From: JAGVSR01 sp033765145
GTDB taxonomy: Bacteria > Pseudomonadota > Alphaproteobacteria > Rhizobiales > Hyphomicrobiaceae
Assembly (NCBI GenBank): GCA_033765145.1
Contig: JANRIH010000044.1
Coordinates: 124,001 to 188,000, forward strand
Direction: 5' to 3'
Length of the DNA: 64,000 bases
The notes beneath the pieces are model-generated. The model saw only the letters and a list, made by a program, of their open reading frames with translations, had not been told where the DNA came from and did no database searches. This document shows, in pieces, positions 39,869-48,854 of the stretch. Every line of letters begins with the position of its first letter. Within the stretch, counting starts at the first letter, position 1. The position numbers and the translations under genes were made by a program.

Positions 39869-41383
39869 ATGACCACGTCGGTGCTGCAGGATGGCAAGAT
39901 CTTCGTCGGCAAGAGCGTCAAGCCGGAATACCTCGATCTCAAGCTCGCGAACCGCCATGGCCTCATTACGGGCGCAACGGGCACCGGCAAGACGGTGACG
40001 CTGCAAATTCTGGCCGAGGGCTTCTCGGCCGTCGGCGTTCCGGTCTTTGCCGCCGACATAAAGGGAGATCTTTCGGGGATCGCCGCCGTCGGAGAACCCA
40101 AGGACTTTCTCGTCAAGCGCGCGGCCGAAATCGGGCTCGGAGATGACTATAAGAATCGCGCATCGCCGACGATCCTCTGGGACGTCTTCGGCGAGCAGGG
40201 CCACCCCATCCGCGCAACCGTTCAGGATATGGGTCCGCTTCTGCTGTCGCGGCTGCTCGAACTCAACGAGGTGCAGGAAGGTGTGCTCAATATCGCCTTC
40301 CGAGTCGCCGCAGACGAGAAAATGCCGCTTCTCGATCTCAAGGATCTCCGGGCGCTCATGAACAATATTGCGGAGCGCGCGAAGGAGATCGGCGCCAAGT
40401 ACGGCAACGTGGCGACAACGTCGATCGGCTCGATCCAGCGGCGGTTCCTCGTGCTCGAGGAGCAGGGCGCCAATCAGTTCTTCGGTGAGCCGGCGCTGGA
40501 TCTGCAAGATTTCCTCCGCATTGCGCCCGACGGTCGCGGCGTCATCAATCTCCTGTCGGCCGACCGTCTGATGCAGAGCCCGCGGCTCTATGCAACGTTC
40601 CTGCTCTGGATGCTGACGAAACTCTGGCAGACGCTACCGGAAGTCGGCGATCAGCCGAAGCCCAAGCTCGTCTTTTTCTTCGACGAGGCGCATCTGCTTT
40701 TCGACGAGGCGCCGAAAGCGCTTCTCGAACGCATCGAGCAGGTGGCACGGCTCATCCGCTCGAAGGGCGTCGGCGTTTATTTCATCACGCAGAACCCAAT
40801 GGACGTGCCGAACTCGGTCTCGGCGCAACTCGGCAATCGCGTGCAGCACGCTTTGCGCGCATTCACGCCGCAAGAGCAGAAGGCCGTCAAAGCCGCTGCG
40901 ACGACGTTCCGGAAGAATCCCGATCTTGATACCGAAAAAGTCATCATGGAATTGAAGGTCGGCGAGGCGCTCGTCTCGATGCTCGAGAACAAGGGCGAGC
41001 CGTCCATCGTTCAGCGGACTCTGATCCGGCCTCCCGAGGGGCGGCTCGGTCCGGTCACGGCGGATGAGCGGCAGAGCCTGATCGAGTACAGCCCGATTTT
41101 CGGGAAGTACGAGGAGGCTGTGGATCGGGAGAGCGCGCACGAGATCCTGACAAAGCGGACGGACGCAGCTGCCCAGGAGGCGAATTCCGGTCAGGGCGGT
41201 ACGTGGACCGACGTCATCTTCGGGGGCGGATCGTCGTCCGGCGGAACGGGCAAGACCGGCGGCCGGAAGACTCAGACCATGGCCGAGCAGGTCGGCAAGG
41301 AACTGCAGCGCACAGTGTCACGCTCGATCGCAACCTCGATCAAGAACATCATTGTCGGTGCGATCAAGGGCGGGCGGCGCTGA
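39869..41383 (+). CDS. HerA-like/DUF853 ATPase
   Basis: A 504-residue ATPase of the FtsK-HerA superfamily: Walker A GLITGATGTGKTVTLQILAE, ADIKGDLSGIAA, Walker B VFFFDEAHLLFDEAP, sensor-like FITQNPMDVPNSVSAQLGNR and arginine-finger region. The Gly/Ser-rich linker (FGGGSSSGGTGKTGGRK) and basic C-terminus are typical of the DUF853 group, which is widespread and poorly characterised; HerA relatives move or process DNA with NurA nucleases, but no nuclease gene is near. ATG 39869 has GGAG 10 bases upstream; ATG 39860 is in frame but too close to that site. Confidence 0.9.
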   Translation: MTTSVLQDGKIFVGKSVKPEYLDLKLANRHGLITGATGTGKTVTLQILAEGFSAVGVPVFAADIKGDLSGIAAVGEPKDFLVKRAAEIGLGDDYKNRASPTILWDVFGEQGHPIRATVQDMGPLLLSRLLELNEVQEGVLNIAFRVAADEKMPLLDLKDLRALMNNIAERAKEIGAKYGNVATTSIGSIQRRFLVLEEQGANQFFGEPALDLQDFLRIAPDGRGVINLLSADRLMQSPRLYATFLLWMLTKLWQTLPEVGDQPKPKLVFFFDEAHLLFDEAPKALLERIEQVARLIRSKGVGVYFITQNPMDVPNSVSAQLGNRVQHALRAFTPQEQKAVKAAATTFRKNPDLDTEKVIMELKVGEALVSMLENKGEPSIVQRTLIRPPEGRLGPVTADERQSLIEYSPIFGKYEEAVDRESAHEILTKRTDAAAQEANSGQGGTWTDVIFGGGSSSGGTGKTGGRKTQTMAEQVGKELQRTVSRSIATSIKNIIVGAIKGGRR

Positions 41384-41474
41384 TCCCGATCGGTATTTGA
41401 CGGTGATCAAGGTTCGAGCGCTGCGGGGCTGCATTATGGATCCAGAAATCCATCGCCCTGGAGATACGCGCGGC

Positions 41475-41882
41475 ATGTTCGCGGCCATAGCCTTGTTTCG
41501 ACGAATCGTTCCGGTATTTGTCGCCGCGTGCAGCTGGATGATCGCCGCTTCGTCTTATGCAGCGGACGACGAACTCGTCGCGCGCGGGCGCTCACTCGCT
41601 GAGGAGAAGTGCGCGCGCTGCCATGCGCTCGGCCTCGACGACAAGAGCCCGCACGAGAAGGCGCCGCCGTTCCGCGACGTCGTCGAAATTTATCCGAGCG
41701 AGCATCTGGGCGAGGCGCTGGCCGAGGGCATCGTCTCTGGCCATCCGGATATGCCCGTGTTCGTCTTGTCGGTGCCGGAGGTCGAGGGATTTCTGGCCTA
41801 TCTTGCGAGCCTGGCCGAGGCGCGCGGCGAGCTTCCCGCGGGTTCGGCGCGCGACACTGCGCCGAATGTGGATGGTGAGTAA
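41475..41882 (+). CDS. Exported c-type cytochrome
   Basis: A protein of about 135 residues with a signal peptide (RRIVPVFVAACSWMIAASSYAADD), one haem-attachment motif EKCARCHALG (CxxCH) and a likely axial methionine in SGHPDMPVFVLS. A small class I cytochrome c acting in periplasmic electron transfer; partner unknown. The ATG at 41475 gives a compact signal peptide with GGAG about 12 bases upstream; an ATG at 41436 is in frame. Downstream of the HerA-like gene by 90 bases. Confidence 0.85.
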   Translation: MFAAIALFRRIVPVFVAACSWMIAASSYAADDELVARGRSLAEEKCARCHALGLDDKSPHEKAPPFRDVVEIYPSEHLGEALAEGIVSGHPDMPVFVLSVPEVEGFLAYLASLAEARGELPAGSARDTAPNVDGE

Positions 41883-41890
41883 TCAGATAG

Positions 41891-42145
41891 ATCGCGTCAA
41901 GCTTCAGGACTGGAGAGCGGGGGCGCTGTGAAGCGCGAATTTCTCGCAATCAGTCGTTCAGTTACATTGGCTCGGGGACGTACACCGGGCGCGCCGGCCA
42001 GTTGCACGTCGTGAGGGTCGACAATCCAGGCACGTTCAATGATCGCACCGTCATTGGCGGCGATCTCAATGGAGATCGAGATTCGGATCTTGTCATTCAA
42101 TTGACGGGATTGAAAACCGTGAGCGCGGGCGATTTGGTGGTCTAG
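41891..42145 (+). pseudogene. 3' remnant of an RTX/serralysin-type secreted protein
   Basis: A frame that is open from 41891 (right after a stop) to a TAG at 42143-42145 and has no plausible start. From 41954 it reads SFSYIGSGTYTGRAGQLHVV, then DNPGTFNDRTVIGGDLNGDRD and SDLVIQLTGLKTVSAGDLVV. I recognise this as the terminal module of hemolysin-type calcium-binding and M10 metallopeptidase proteins (F-x-YIG-x-x-F-x-G-x-AGQL ... GD-x-NGD-x-x-AD ... L-x-G). Those genes are kilobases long; here the body and glycine-rich nonapeptide repeats are missing, so this is a deletion relic. No ABC or HlyD partner is adjacent. Confidence 0.65.
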
Positions 42146-42340
42146 GCTACTTTTCGGTGGCCCCGAGCGACGGCCGCATCGACGTGGCGAAACGCCGCCG
42201 ACCGAGCCTCGCGAACTGTGGCGCCTGCGGGGATCGAGCGCTCGCCCGTCGATGAACAGTTCCTGAACGTCGAGCTCAACCGGCGTTCAGTCGCTCTCCC
42301 CCATCTTCCCGTCATCGAAGCTCGAGACGGGAAGAGCCCC

Positions 42341-42466
42341 ATGAAAGTCCTCTTGTCCACGATCGCTGCCGGCGCCTTGGCGGCCATTTTGTTGCAGCCG
42401 GCCGGCGCGTCGCACGTTGCCCCGCTCGCGCATGGCAATCCGGCGCTCTTCGTCGGGCAGAAATGA
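42341..42466 (+). CDS. Small exported peptide, 41 residues
   Basis: ATG at 42341 with GAAGAG 5 bases upstream starts MKVLLSTIAAGALAAILLQP, a convincing signal peptide with cleavage after AGA near residue 23, leaving a mature peptide of about 18 residues. I recognise no family. It lies between the RTX relic and the convergent patatin-like gene. The clean signal peptide and ribosome site support it; its small size makes chance possible. Confidence 0.4.
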   Translation: MKVLLSTIAAGALAAILLQPAGASHVAPLAHGNPALFVGQK

Positions 42467-42494
42467 TCGGCTCACGCATTCCGACGGATGGTCC

Positions 42495-43841
42495 TCAGAG
42501 CGCGCTCAAGCGGTTCGAGGCCATGGGTGCCGCGGGCTTGTTCGGGCCTTGCGGCGCGCCGCCGTCGCCGGGGTCTTCGGGGGGCGCTGGCAGGGCGTCC
42601 GGTGCTCGGGGCTTTTGGCCGTCGGGTGCATCGGCTGGCTTCCTCGACCATGCCCCTACCTGACCCAGGCGGAAGCCTTCTGCAAACAGAGCCCGCTGAT
42701 AGCCGAGGTCGAACTTCTCCTTAGCGTCGTAGTGGAATTCCGCCGGCACCGAGATGGTATTAAATTCCGCCTTGGAGTCGCGCGCCATGCGATAGATGCG
42801 ATAGATGTCGCCGCGATGCTGGGATTGCAGCAGCGTCAGGATCGACGACGAGGCGATCTCGAACGTCGTCTGCTTCACAGGGGCATATTCCGCGTTCATC
42901 TTGCTATTCTGGACGAGGTAGAGCTTGCGTTCCGGTGGCTTGGAGTAGAGCGCATCGAATGCCGATAGAGGCAGATTTACGGGAGTTATAAAGATCTGCC
43001 GCGTCACGCCGCCGTCGACGTGCATTTCATCGTAGATCTTGCCGTCGACCTTGACCTTGATGTTAACCGGAGGAAAGAGGCCGGGGATCGAAGCCGATGC
43101 TAGAATGACGTCGCGAAAGAGTTCCACAGCCTCCTGGCTGTCGTGAATTGCGATCTCGCCCATGTTCCAGACAACAGGGCGTTTCGCGTCCAGGTTCGTT
43201 GTGCCGATCATCAGGACGCGGCCGCGGCGGTATTCTCGTGCAACTTCTTTCAAGAACTGGCGGTCGACATACTTCGCGATCAAATTCTTCAAGGGCGTCG
43301 TGTCGATCAATGCGTCGCCGCCTAGGAGGCCGACGACGAATTGCGGTGTCACGAGGTCTGTCGTGCCGTAGGCGGTCCAGATTTCCTCGAGCTTGGAATC
43401 GTACTCAGGTCCCAAATACGCGAATGGCGCGATGATCGCGCCCGCAGAGACGCCCGTCACATGCTCGAACTCAGGGCGTGTGCCGCGCTTTGTCCAGCCG
43501 GCTAGGACCCCGGCGCCGAACGCGCCGTCCGGGCCGCCACCGGACAGGGCCAGCGCCTGGATCTGCTTGCGGCCGTTGGCGACGTCGGCGCTTCGTCCCA
43601 GTTCGCCGAGGTTGGGCAGACGGCGCGCCATTTCCGCGCGAATGTCCTTCGGCTGCTCGTCGCCCCAGAAGCGTCCGCCTTCGATGTGGACGAGGCTCGC
43701 GCGTTCTTCGGCGAGGCCTGTCGGGACGGGCATGCGCTCGAACGGACCCGCGCAGCCTGCCATCAGCAGGGCGAGCAGAGCAGCCGCGATTTGGCGCGTT
43801 CGACGCAAGACGATCCCCCGGCCGGCCGTCAGCCGAACCAT
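42495..43841 (-). CDS. Patatin-like phospholipase lipoprotein
   Basis: A 448-residue lipoprotein (signal with lipobox ALLMAGCAGP). The patatin domain shows the oxyanion motif ALSGGGPDGAFGAGVLAGW, nucleophile elbow VTGVSAGAIIAPF (GxSxG) and catalytic Asp in MHVDGGVTRQIF (DGG), so the Ser-Asp dyad is complete. Probably a lipid acyl hydrolase at the outer membrane or periplasm. The C-terminus is Pro/Ala/Gly-rich and disordered. Stands alone, leftward. Confidence 0.9.
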   Translation of the reverse strand: MVRLTAGRGIVLRRTRQIAAALLALLMAGCAGPFERMPVPTGLAEERASLVHIEGGRFWGDEQPKDIRAEMARRLPNLGELGRSADVANGRKQIQALALSGGGPDGAFGAGVLAGWTKRGTRPEFEHVTGVSAGAIIAPFAYLGPEYDSKLEEIWTAYGTTDLVTPQFVVGLLGGDALIDTTPLKNLIAKYVDRQFLKEVAREYRRGRVLMIGTTNLDAKRPVVWNMGEIAIHDSQEAVELFRDVILASASIPGLFPPVNIKVKVDGKIYDEMHVDGGVTRQIFITPVNLPLSAFDALYSKPPERKLYLVQNSKMNAEYAPVKQTTFEIASSSILTLLQSQHRGDIYRIYRMARDSKAEFNTISVPAEFHYDAKEKFDLGYQRALFAEGFRLGQVGAWSRKPADAPDGQKPRAPDALPAPPEDPGDGGAPQGPNKPAAPMASNRLSAL

Positions 43842-43902
43842 TCCCGATGTGAACTCATAGCACGAAGAATGGGAAAATCATTAAGCGGCCGGCCTGAACG
43901 GT

Positions 43903-43929
43903 CGACGGCCGCCTTCGAGGCGGCCGTCG
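43903..43929. terminator. GC-rich hairpin downstream of sodB
   Basis: CGACGGCCGCC-ttcga-GGCGGCCGTCG, a perfect 11-bp stem with a UUCG-containing loop, between the stop of sodB and the patatin start. It could end the leftward sodB transcript, but no T-run follows directly, so it may be only a stabilising hairpin. Confidence 0.5.
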
Positions 43930-43995
43930 GAAACCGAGATCAGTGTTGTGCCGGGCAGAGCGCCTCGGGCCGTGTTTGGGCCGCGACTTCGGGTT

Positions 43996-44586
43996 TCAGC
44001 CCATCATTTCATCGACGTAGTCCCAGTTCACGAGGCTGTCGAACCAGGCTTCCAGGTACTTCGCACGCGCGTTGCGGTAGTCGATGTAATAGCTGTGCTC
44101 CCAGACGTCGCAGCCAAGGATCGGCTGAGCGCCGTGCATCAACGGGTTCTCGCCGTTCGGGGTTTTCATGACTTCTAGCTTGCCGTCGCGGATCGCGAGC
44201 CAGGCCCAGCCCGAGCCGAACTGGGTCATACCGGCGTTGATGAAATCGGCGCGGACCTTGTCGAAGCCGCCGATCTCACCGACGAGCTTTTCAAGCCGTC
44301 CGGGCAGCTTCTTCCCGCCGCCCGCGGGTTTCATCCAGCGCCAGAAATGGTTGTGGTTGTAGTGCTGGCCGACATTATTCACGAGGCCGGCGTTCTTGCC
44401 AGCATAGGCAGCCTGGCAGATCGCTTCGATCGATTTGCCTTCGAGGCCCGACCCGACCATCAGCTTGTTGCCGTTGTCGACGTAGGCCAGATGGTGCTTA
44501 TCGTGATGAAACTCCAGAGTTTCTTTCGACATAAAGGGCTGCAACGCGTCATAGGCGTACGGCAGCGGCGGTAGCGTGAAGCTCAT
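43996..44586 (-). CDS. sodB: Superoxide dismutase, Fe type, cytosolic
   Basis: Dismutates superoxide. The 196-residue protein starts MSFTLPPLPYAYDALQPFM and has metal ligands in LEFHHDKHH, GQHYNHNHFW and CDVWEHSYYIDYRN. The Gln in VGQHYNH (four residues before the ligand His) is at the place where iron enzymes carry their second-shell glutamine, where manganese enzymes have Gly. No signal peptide, so cytosolic. A second, exported and Mn-like enzyme is encoded at 54.1-54.8 kb. Confidence 0.94.
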   Translation of the reverse strand: MSFTLPPLPYAYDALQPFMSKETLEFHHDKHHLAYVDNGNKLMVGSGLEGKSIEAICQAAYAGKNAGLVNNVGQHYNHNHFWRWMKPAGGGKKLPGRLEKLVGEIGGFDKVRADFINAGMTQFGSGWAWLAIRDGKLEVMKTPNGENPLMHGAQPILGCDVWEHSYYIDYRNARAKYLEAWFDSLVNWDYVDEMMG

Positions 44587-45234
44587 GGGGTTCTCCTTTG
44601 GAGGCCTGTTCTGGCGAGCGGAAACCGGGGGAACGCGGCTGGCCGGGCTCTCGTTTCGTCACGGGCCAGATCGCGAAAGCGGCGCACCCTAACCGCGCTG
44701 GCGGCACGAAACAAGAACCGCCCTGCCGAACGCCGTCGCGCTGACCGGGAGCAATCGCGTCCGTGGCCTCGGCACTTCGTAGCTGAATATTGGGATGGAG
44801 GTTGCGCCTGGGTCAGTCGAGGCGTCCGGCGCGTGGCGACCCGATGACGATGCGGGTCTCAGGGGGATGGGGCGCATCGACCCTGAACGATGCGCCCCGG
44901 GGATCACGCCGGGATTTGGGGAACCAGGGTGCCAGGATCATCGGCTTCAGCCTTTGAACTCCTTCTGAACGCCCTGTTCAGCCGCCATTCATCTTCGGCG
45001 CATGGACAACCGGCGCTGATGGCGCCTCGGGCGGCTTGAGCGAGGCTTTCGCATCTTTGCCATGTCGAGGCGCCACATGCCTCCAATCTTTGGGTTCTCG
45101 CGTAGACTAGGACCGGAGGCAGGGCTTGGCCCGCGGACCGGCTCGCCCGTGCGACGGATCGGCGGCGGATCGGCGTTCAGACAGTGCCGGAGATCTGTCT
45201 CTGGCCGACAAAGGATTTGATAGAAGTCCCCGAC
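44587..45234. other. 648-bp region without a convincing gene
   Basis: Between the divergent sodB and macA-like genes. Small open frames exist on both strands but none has family resemblance. It includes a strong inverted repeat at 44869-44898. A leftward frame near 45086-45000 ends in a Lys/Pro-rich stretch (KASLKPPEAPSAPVVHAPK) that could be a gene relic, though this is weak. Confidence 0.4.
44869..44898. repeat. Perfect inverted repeat, 11-bp arms
   Basis: GGGGCGCATCG, 8-base loop, CGATGCGCCCC. The strongest hairpin in this long gap. There is no T-run on either side. It may be part of a small RNA, a terminator of a relic gene, or a dispersed palindrome. Confidence 0.55.
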
Positions 45235-46695
45235 ATGCGCCTCAGTACGCTCTTCACACTCGCCCTTCCCGTTGCTGCTCTGGCGATCGGCGCGTTCTAC
45301 GTGCTCGATCTCGGGCGCGAGGCGCGTACAACTTTGACGTACGACACGGTCGAGGTCTCGCGCGGCATGATCCGCAAGACCGTTGCGACGTCGGGTCCGG
45401 TTCGCGCGCTCGTGACCGTCAGCGTCGGTTCGCAGCTCTCGGGACAAGTCGAGGCTGTCAACGCGGACTTCAACAGCGAGGTCAAGCCTAACGACGTCCT
45501 CGCGACACTCGACAAGCGGACGTTCGCGGCGCGCGCCCAGCAGGCGGAGGCCGATCTGTCGCAAGCCAAGGCGGCGCTCGCCAACCAAGAGGCATCGCAG
45601 ACGAAAGCGGTCGCGGTGAAGCGCGTCGCGGAGCGGACGATTGCGCGGCAGAAATCCCTGGCCTCGAAGGGGTTCGCGTCCCAGGCGGCACTCGATGCCG
45701 CCGAGCGGGACAGGGACGTCGCGGAGGCCGACATCGCGGTCGCCGAGGCGCAGATCGAGAGCGCGAAGGCGACGATCGCGCAGCGGATGGCCGCGCTTGA
45801 TCAGGCGCGCGTCGATCTCGAACGGACCGACATCCGCTCACCGATCGCCGGCACGGTCATCTCGCGCACGGTCGATCCCGGGCAAACCGTCGCTGCAAGC
45901 CTGCAGGCCCCGGAGCTCTTCAAAATCGCGCAGGACCTGTCGCGCATCCGCATCGAGGCGCAGGTCAATGAAGCGGACGTCGGTGCTGTCCGCGAGGGCA
46001 ATCCGGTGACGTTCACGGTCGATGCATATCCCGATCGGGAATTCCAAGGCACCGTCACGCAGGTCCGGCTCGCCGCCACCGAGATCAACAATGTCGTCAC
46101 GTACACGGTCATCATCGAAGCCTCCAATGACGACCGGCGGCTCTTTCCGGGCATGACGGCCAATACCGTCATCGAAAGTGCGCGGCGGGAAGGGGCTCTG
46201 AGACTGCCGAACGACGCGCTGCGCTATCGTCCACGCGGGCAGGCGGAACGCTCGGGGGATCCGGCCAAGCTCATGACTGAGCGGATTGCGCGCATGATCG
46301 AGCGTCTCGACAACGAAGTGCGGCTGACGGCGGAGCAGAAGAGCACACTCGAAACGCAGTTGAACGAGGTCGCGGCGGAGACGCTGAAATCGCGCCAGAT
46401 GAGCATGGGCGGCGGCGGTTTCGACGGCGACAGTTTCCGGCAGAAGCTCACGGGGCGCGTGGAGCAGGTGCTCCAGCCGCTCCTCACGGACGAGCAGCGG
46501 CCGCTTCTGCAGCGCTGGAAGAGTGGGCGGGAGGCGGCGCACTTCGCGACGGTCTATGTGCAAAACGGTTCCGGGCAGCCCGAGCGGCGGGGCGTGCGCA
46601 TCGGACTTGCCGACGACCAATTCACGGAAATCGCGGGTGGAGATCTCAAGGAAGGGGATCGCGTGGTGGTTCGCGCCCGCGAAGCGCGGCCGTGA
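45235..46695 (+). CDS. MacA-like periplasmic adaptor of ABC efflux pump
   Basis: Links an inner-membrane ABC pump to an outer-membrane channel. The 486-residue protein has a membrane anchor (LFTLALPVAALAIGAFYVL), beta-barrel and lipoyl parts (GQVEAVNADFNSEVKPNDVL, DIRSPIAGTVISRTVDPGQT) around a long helical hairpin (about residues 100-195), and a second barrel (YPDREFQGTVTQVR). It is about 100 residues longer than E. coli MacA: between NDALRYRP and FATVYVQNG lies a helical insert with two LTxEQ-like motifs (RLTAEQKSTL, LLTDEQRPLL). Coupled to the ATPase gene (4-base GTGA overlap). Confidence 0.9.
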   Translation: MRLSTLFTLALPVAALAIGAFYVLDLGREARTTLTYDTVEVSRGMIRKTVATSGPVRALVTVSVGSQLSGQVEAVNADFNSEVKPNDVLATLDKRTFAARAQQAEADLSQAKAALANQEASQTKAVAVKRVAERTIARQKSLASKGFASQAALDAAERDRDVAEADIAVAEAQIESAKATIAQRMAALDQARVDLERTDIRSPIAGTVISRTVDPGQTVAASLQAPELFKIAQDLSRIRIEAQVNEADVGAVREGNPVTFTVDAYPDREFQGTVTQVRLAATEINNVVTYTVIIEASNDDRRLFPGMTANTVIESARREGALRLPNDALRYRPRGQAERSGDPAKLMTERIARMIERLDNEVRLTAEQKSTLETQLNEVAAETLKSRQMSMGGGGFDGDSFRQKLTGRVEQVLQPLLTDEQRPLLQRWKSGREAAHFATVYVQNGSGQPERRGVRIGLADDQFTEIAGGDLKEGDRVVVRAREARP

Positions 46696-47423
46696 CGGGT
46701 TCCGAGGCTGGCGGGCGCCCCATCATCCGCGCGCGCGATGTTGTAAAGCACTACCGCATGGGTGAGGAGGTGGTGGCAGCACTCGATGGCGTAACGCTTG
46801 AGATCGCTGCCGGGGACTTCGTTGCGATCATGGGCGCTTCGGGCTCGGGCAAGTCGACGATGATGAACCTCATCGGCGCGCTCGATCGTCCGACCAGCGG
46901 CACGCTCGAGATCGACGGGCGCGAAATCGGCGCGATGAGCCAAGACGAACTGGCCGATCTCCGCAACCGGACGATCGGCTTCGTGTTCCAGCAATTCAAT
47001 CTTCTGGCGCGGACGACGGCGCTCGATCAGGTGATGCTGCCGCTGTCCTACGCACGGCCGCGACCCGCGGACGCTGCGACGCGCGCGCGCCAGCGGCTCA
47101 TCGAGGTCGGCCTCGAAGGCCGGCTCAACCACCTTCCGCGCCAGCTTTCAGGCGGACAGCAGCAGCGGGTCGCCATCGCGCGCGCGCTCGTCAACGATCC
47201 GAAGATCCTCCTTGCGGACGAGCCGACGGGTGCGCTCGACACACGCACGTCGAATGAGATCATGCGCCTCTTTCAGAATCTCAATGATCGCGGGATCACG
47301 GTCATTCTCGTGACGCACGAACCCGACATCGCGCTCGCCGCCAAACGCCGGATCACGTTCCGCGACGGCCGGATCATCGACGACCGGCGTCAGATCCCCC
47401 AGGTCGGAGAGGCGGCTGAATAA
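46692..47423 (+). CDS. MacB-type ABC transporter ATP-binding protein
   Basis: A 243-residue ATPase: Walker A MGASGSGKSTMMNLIGALD, Q-loop FVFQQFNLLARTTALDQV, signature LSGGQQQRVAIARALV, Walker B ILLADEPTGALDTRT and H-loop VTHEPDIAL. Closest to the LolD/MacB/FtsE group. In MacB of E. coli this domain is fused to the permease; here it is separate, and the permease follows with one base of overlap (TAATG). Start GTG at 46692 overlaps the stop of the adaptor. Confidence 0.94.
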   Translation: MTGSEAGGRPIIRARDVVKHYRMGEEVVAALDGVTLEIAAGDFVAIMGASGSGKSTMMNLIGALDRPTSGTLEIDGREIGAMSQDELADLRNRTIGFVFQQFNLLARTTALDQVMLPLSYARPRPADAATRARQRLIEVGLEGRLNHLPRQLSGGQQQRVAIARALVNDPKILLADEPTGALDTRTSNEIMRLFQNLNDRGITVILVTHEPDIALAAKRRITFRDGRIIDDRRQIPQVGEAAE

Positions 47424-48652
47424 TGCTTCTCGACAGTTTCAGGATTGCACTCACGGCGCTCAGGGCGAATGTGCTGCGCTCTGTCCTGACGACACTCGGC
47501 ATCGTCATCGGTGTTGCGTCGGTCATCATTCTCGTCGCGGTCGGTCGGGCCGCCACGCACGAGGTCGACCGCCAGATCAATTCGCTCGGCACGAACATGC
47601 TCGTCATCTTTCCCGATGCCATGCGGGTGATGGGACGGGCGAGTGCGGCCGGAACCGCGATCCCGCTTTCGGAAGGCGATCTCGCCGCTGTCCGCGACAA
47701 GGTCTACGGCGTCACCATGGCCTCGGGGCAACTCGACGAGCAGGGTCCCGTCGTTCGAGGCAGCCAGAATTGGACCACCGCGCTCAGTGGCGTTCACGCC
47801 GAGTATCTCGATGTCCGGGATTGGCCCGTCGTTTCGGGCCGCGGCATCTCACCCAATGACGTTCGGAGTTCCGCGCGCGTTGCCGTGCTCGGGCAGACGG
47901 TCGCGAAACAATTGTTTCCCGGCGAGGAGTCGGTCGGCGCGCAGATCCGGATAAAGAACGTCCCGTTCGAAATCATCGGGGTTCTCAGTTCCAAGGGACA
48001 ATCGTCGATGGGCCGCGATCAGGACGATATCGTGCTCGTTCCGATCACGACCGCGCGCAGCCGGGTCGTCGGAAAAAGCGATGTACAGGTCGATCAGGTC
48101 GGCCGCGTCTATGTGAAAATAGCCGACGGCACCGATCTTCGCACGGCGCAGGAGGAAATCGAGCAACTCCTGCGTCAGCGGAGGAAATCGAAGCCGAATT
48201 CGGAGGATTCGTTCTCTGTGCGGAACCTTGCCGAATTCATTCGTGCGAGAACTGAAGTCTTGACGACAATGAGCTATCTTCTCGGCGCCACGTCGGCGAT
48301 CTCGCTCATCGTCGGCGGAATAGGCATCATGAACATCATGCTGGTATCCGTCACTGAACGCACACGCGAAATCGGGCTCCGAATGGCCGTGGGTGGCAGG
48401 CGAAAGGACATCATGATGCAATTTCTCGTTGAGGCGGTGGTGCTTTGCCTCCTCGGCGGGCTAATTGGCGTGATCCTCGGTGTCGCAATAGCGGCCACCG
48501 TATCTTATGCGGCGCAATGGCCGGTCGCCGTCAGTGCACCTGTGATTGCTGGCGCACTCGCTGCGGCAGGATTGACGGGCGTGATTTTCGGATTCTTTCC
48601 GGCGCGCCGCGCGGCTCACCTCAATCCGATTGATGCGCTCAGGGCGGAATAA
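47423..48652 (+). CDS. MacB/FtsX-type ABC transporter permease
   Basis: A 409-residue permease with one N-terminal helix (SVLTTLGIVIGVASVIILVAV), a large periplasmic MacB-type core (about residues 45-275) and three C-terminal helices in the FtsX domain (GATSAISLIVGGIGIMNIML, VTERTREIGLRMAVGGRRKD, then two hydrophobic segments to the PARRAAHLNPIDALR end motif). It completes a tripartite export pump with the two genes before it. No TolC-like gene is in the window. Mechanotransmission-type pumps export lipoproteins, antibiotics or lipids; cargo unknown. Confidence 0.94.
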   Translation: MLLDSFRIALTALRANVLRSVLTTLGIVIGVASVIILVAVGRAATHEVDRQINSLGTNMLVIFPDAMRVMGRASAAGTAIPLSEGDLAAVRDKVYGVTMASGQLDEQGPVVRGSQNWTTALSGVHAEYLDVRDWPVVSGRGISPNDVRSSARVAVLGQTVAKQLFPGEESVGAQIRIKNVPFEIIGVLSSKGQSSMGRDQDDIVLVPITTARSRVVGKSDVQVDQVGRVYVKIADGTDLRTAQEEIEQLLRQRRKSKPNSEDSFSVRNLAEFIRARTEVLTTMSYLLGATSAISLIVGGIGIMNIMLVSVTERTREIGLRMAVGGRRKDIMMQFLVEAVVLCLLGGLIGVILGVAIAATVSYAAQWPVAVSAPVIAGALAAAGLTGVIFGFFPARRAAHLNPIDALRAE

Positions 48653-48851
48653 TTTGTCTGCCGGGCGCGAATACTTGACAGCGTGTAGCAACCGATTTTT
48701 CGGTTGCGACAATAATTAACGTTTTTTGCGCAATTCTTCCGGCAAAAAGGGCGTGCGAAATCGGCGCGCGGGAGATATAAGCCTCCCAACCTGCCGAAAT
48801 TAAACTGATCAACAAAGCGGCGCATGCGCCGTTTCGCATCAAAGGAAGTCG
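48653..48851 (+). promoter_or_regulatory. AT-rich promoter region of H-NS-like gene
   Basis: Holds GCAACCGA-tttt-TCGGTTGC (48688-48707, possible end of the efflux operon), an inverted repeat TTTTTGC/GCAAAAA (48723-48729 and 48742-48748), and a likely -10 TATAAG at 48776-48781 that lies inside GGGAG...CTCCC arms. The AT-rich, palindrome-rich character fits the autoregulation known for H-NS genes. Confidence 0.45.
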
Positions 48852-48854
48852 ATG

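Noticed and set aside
42142..42438. A 98-codon minus-strand frame between the RTX relic and the patatin gene
   Set aside because: Composition is unlike the exported proteins nearby, no ribosome site, and it overlaps the better-supported small peptide gene on the other strand.
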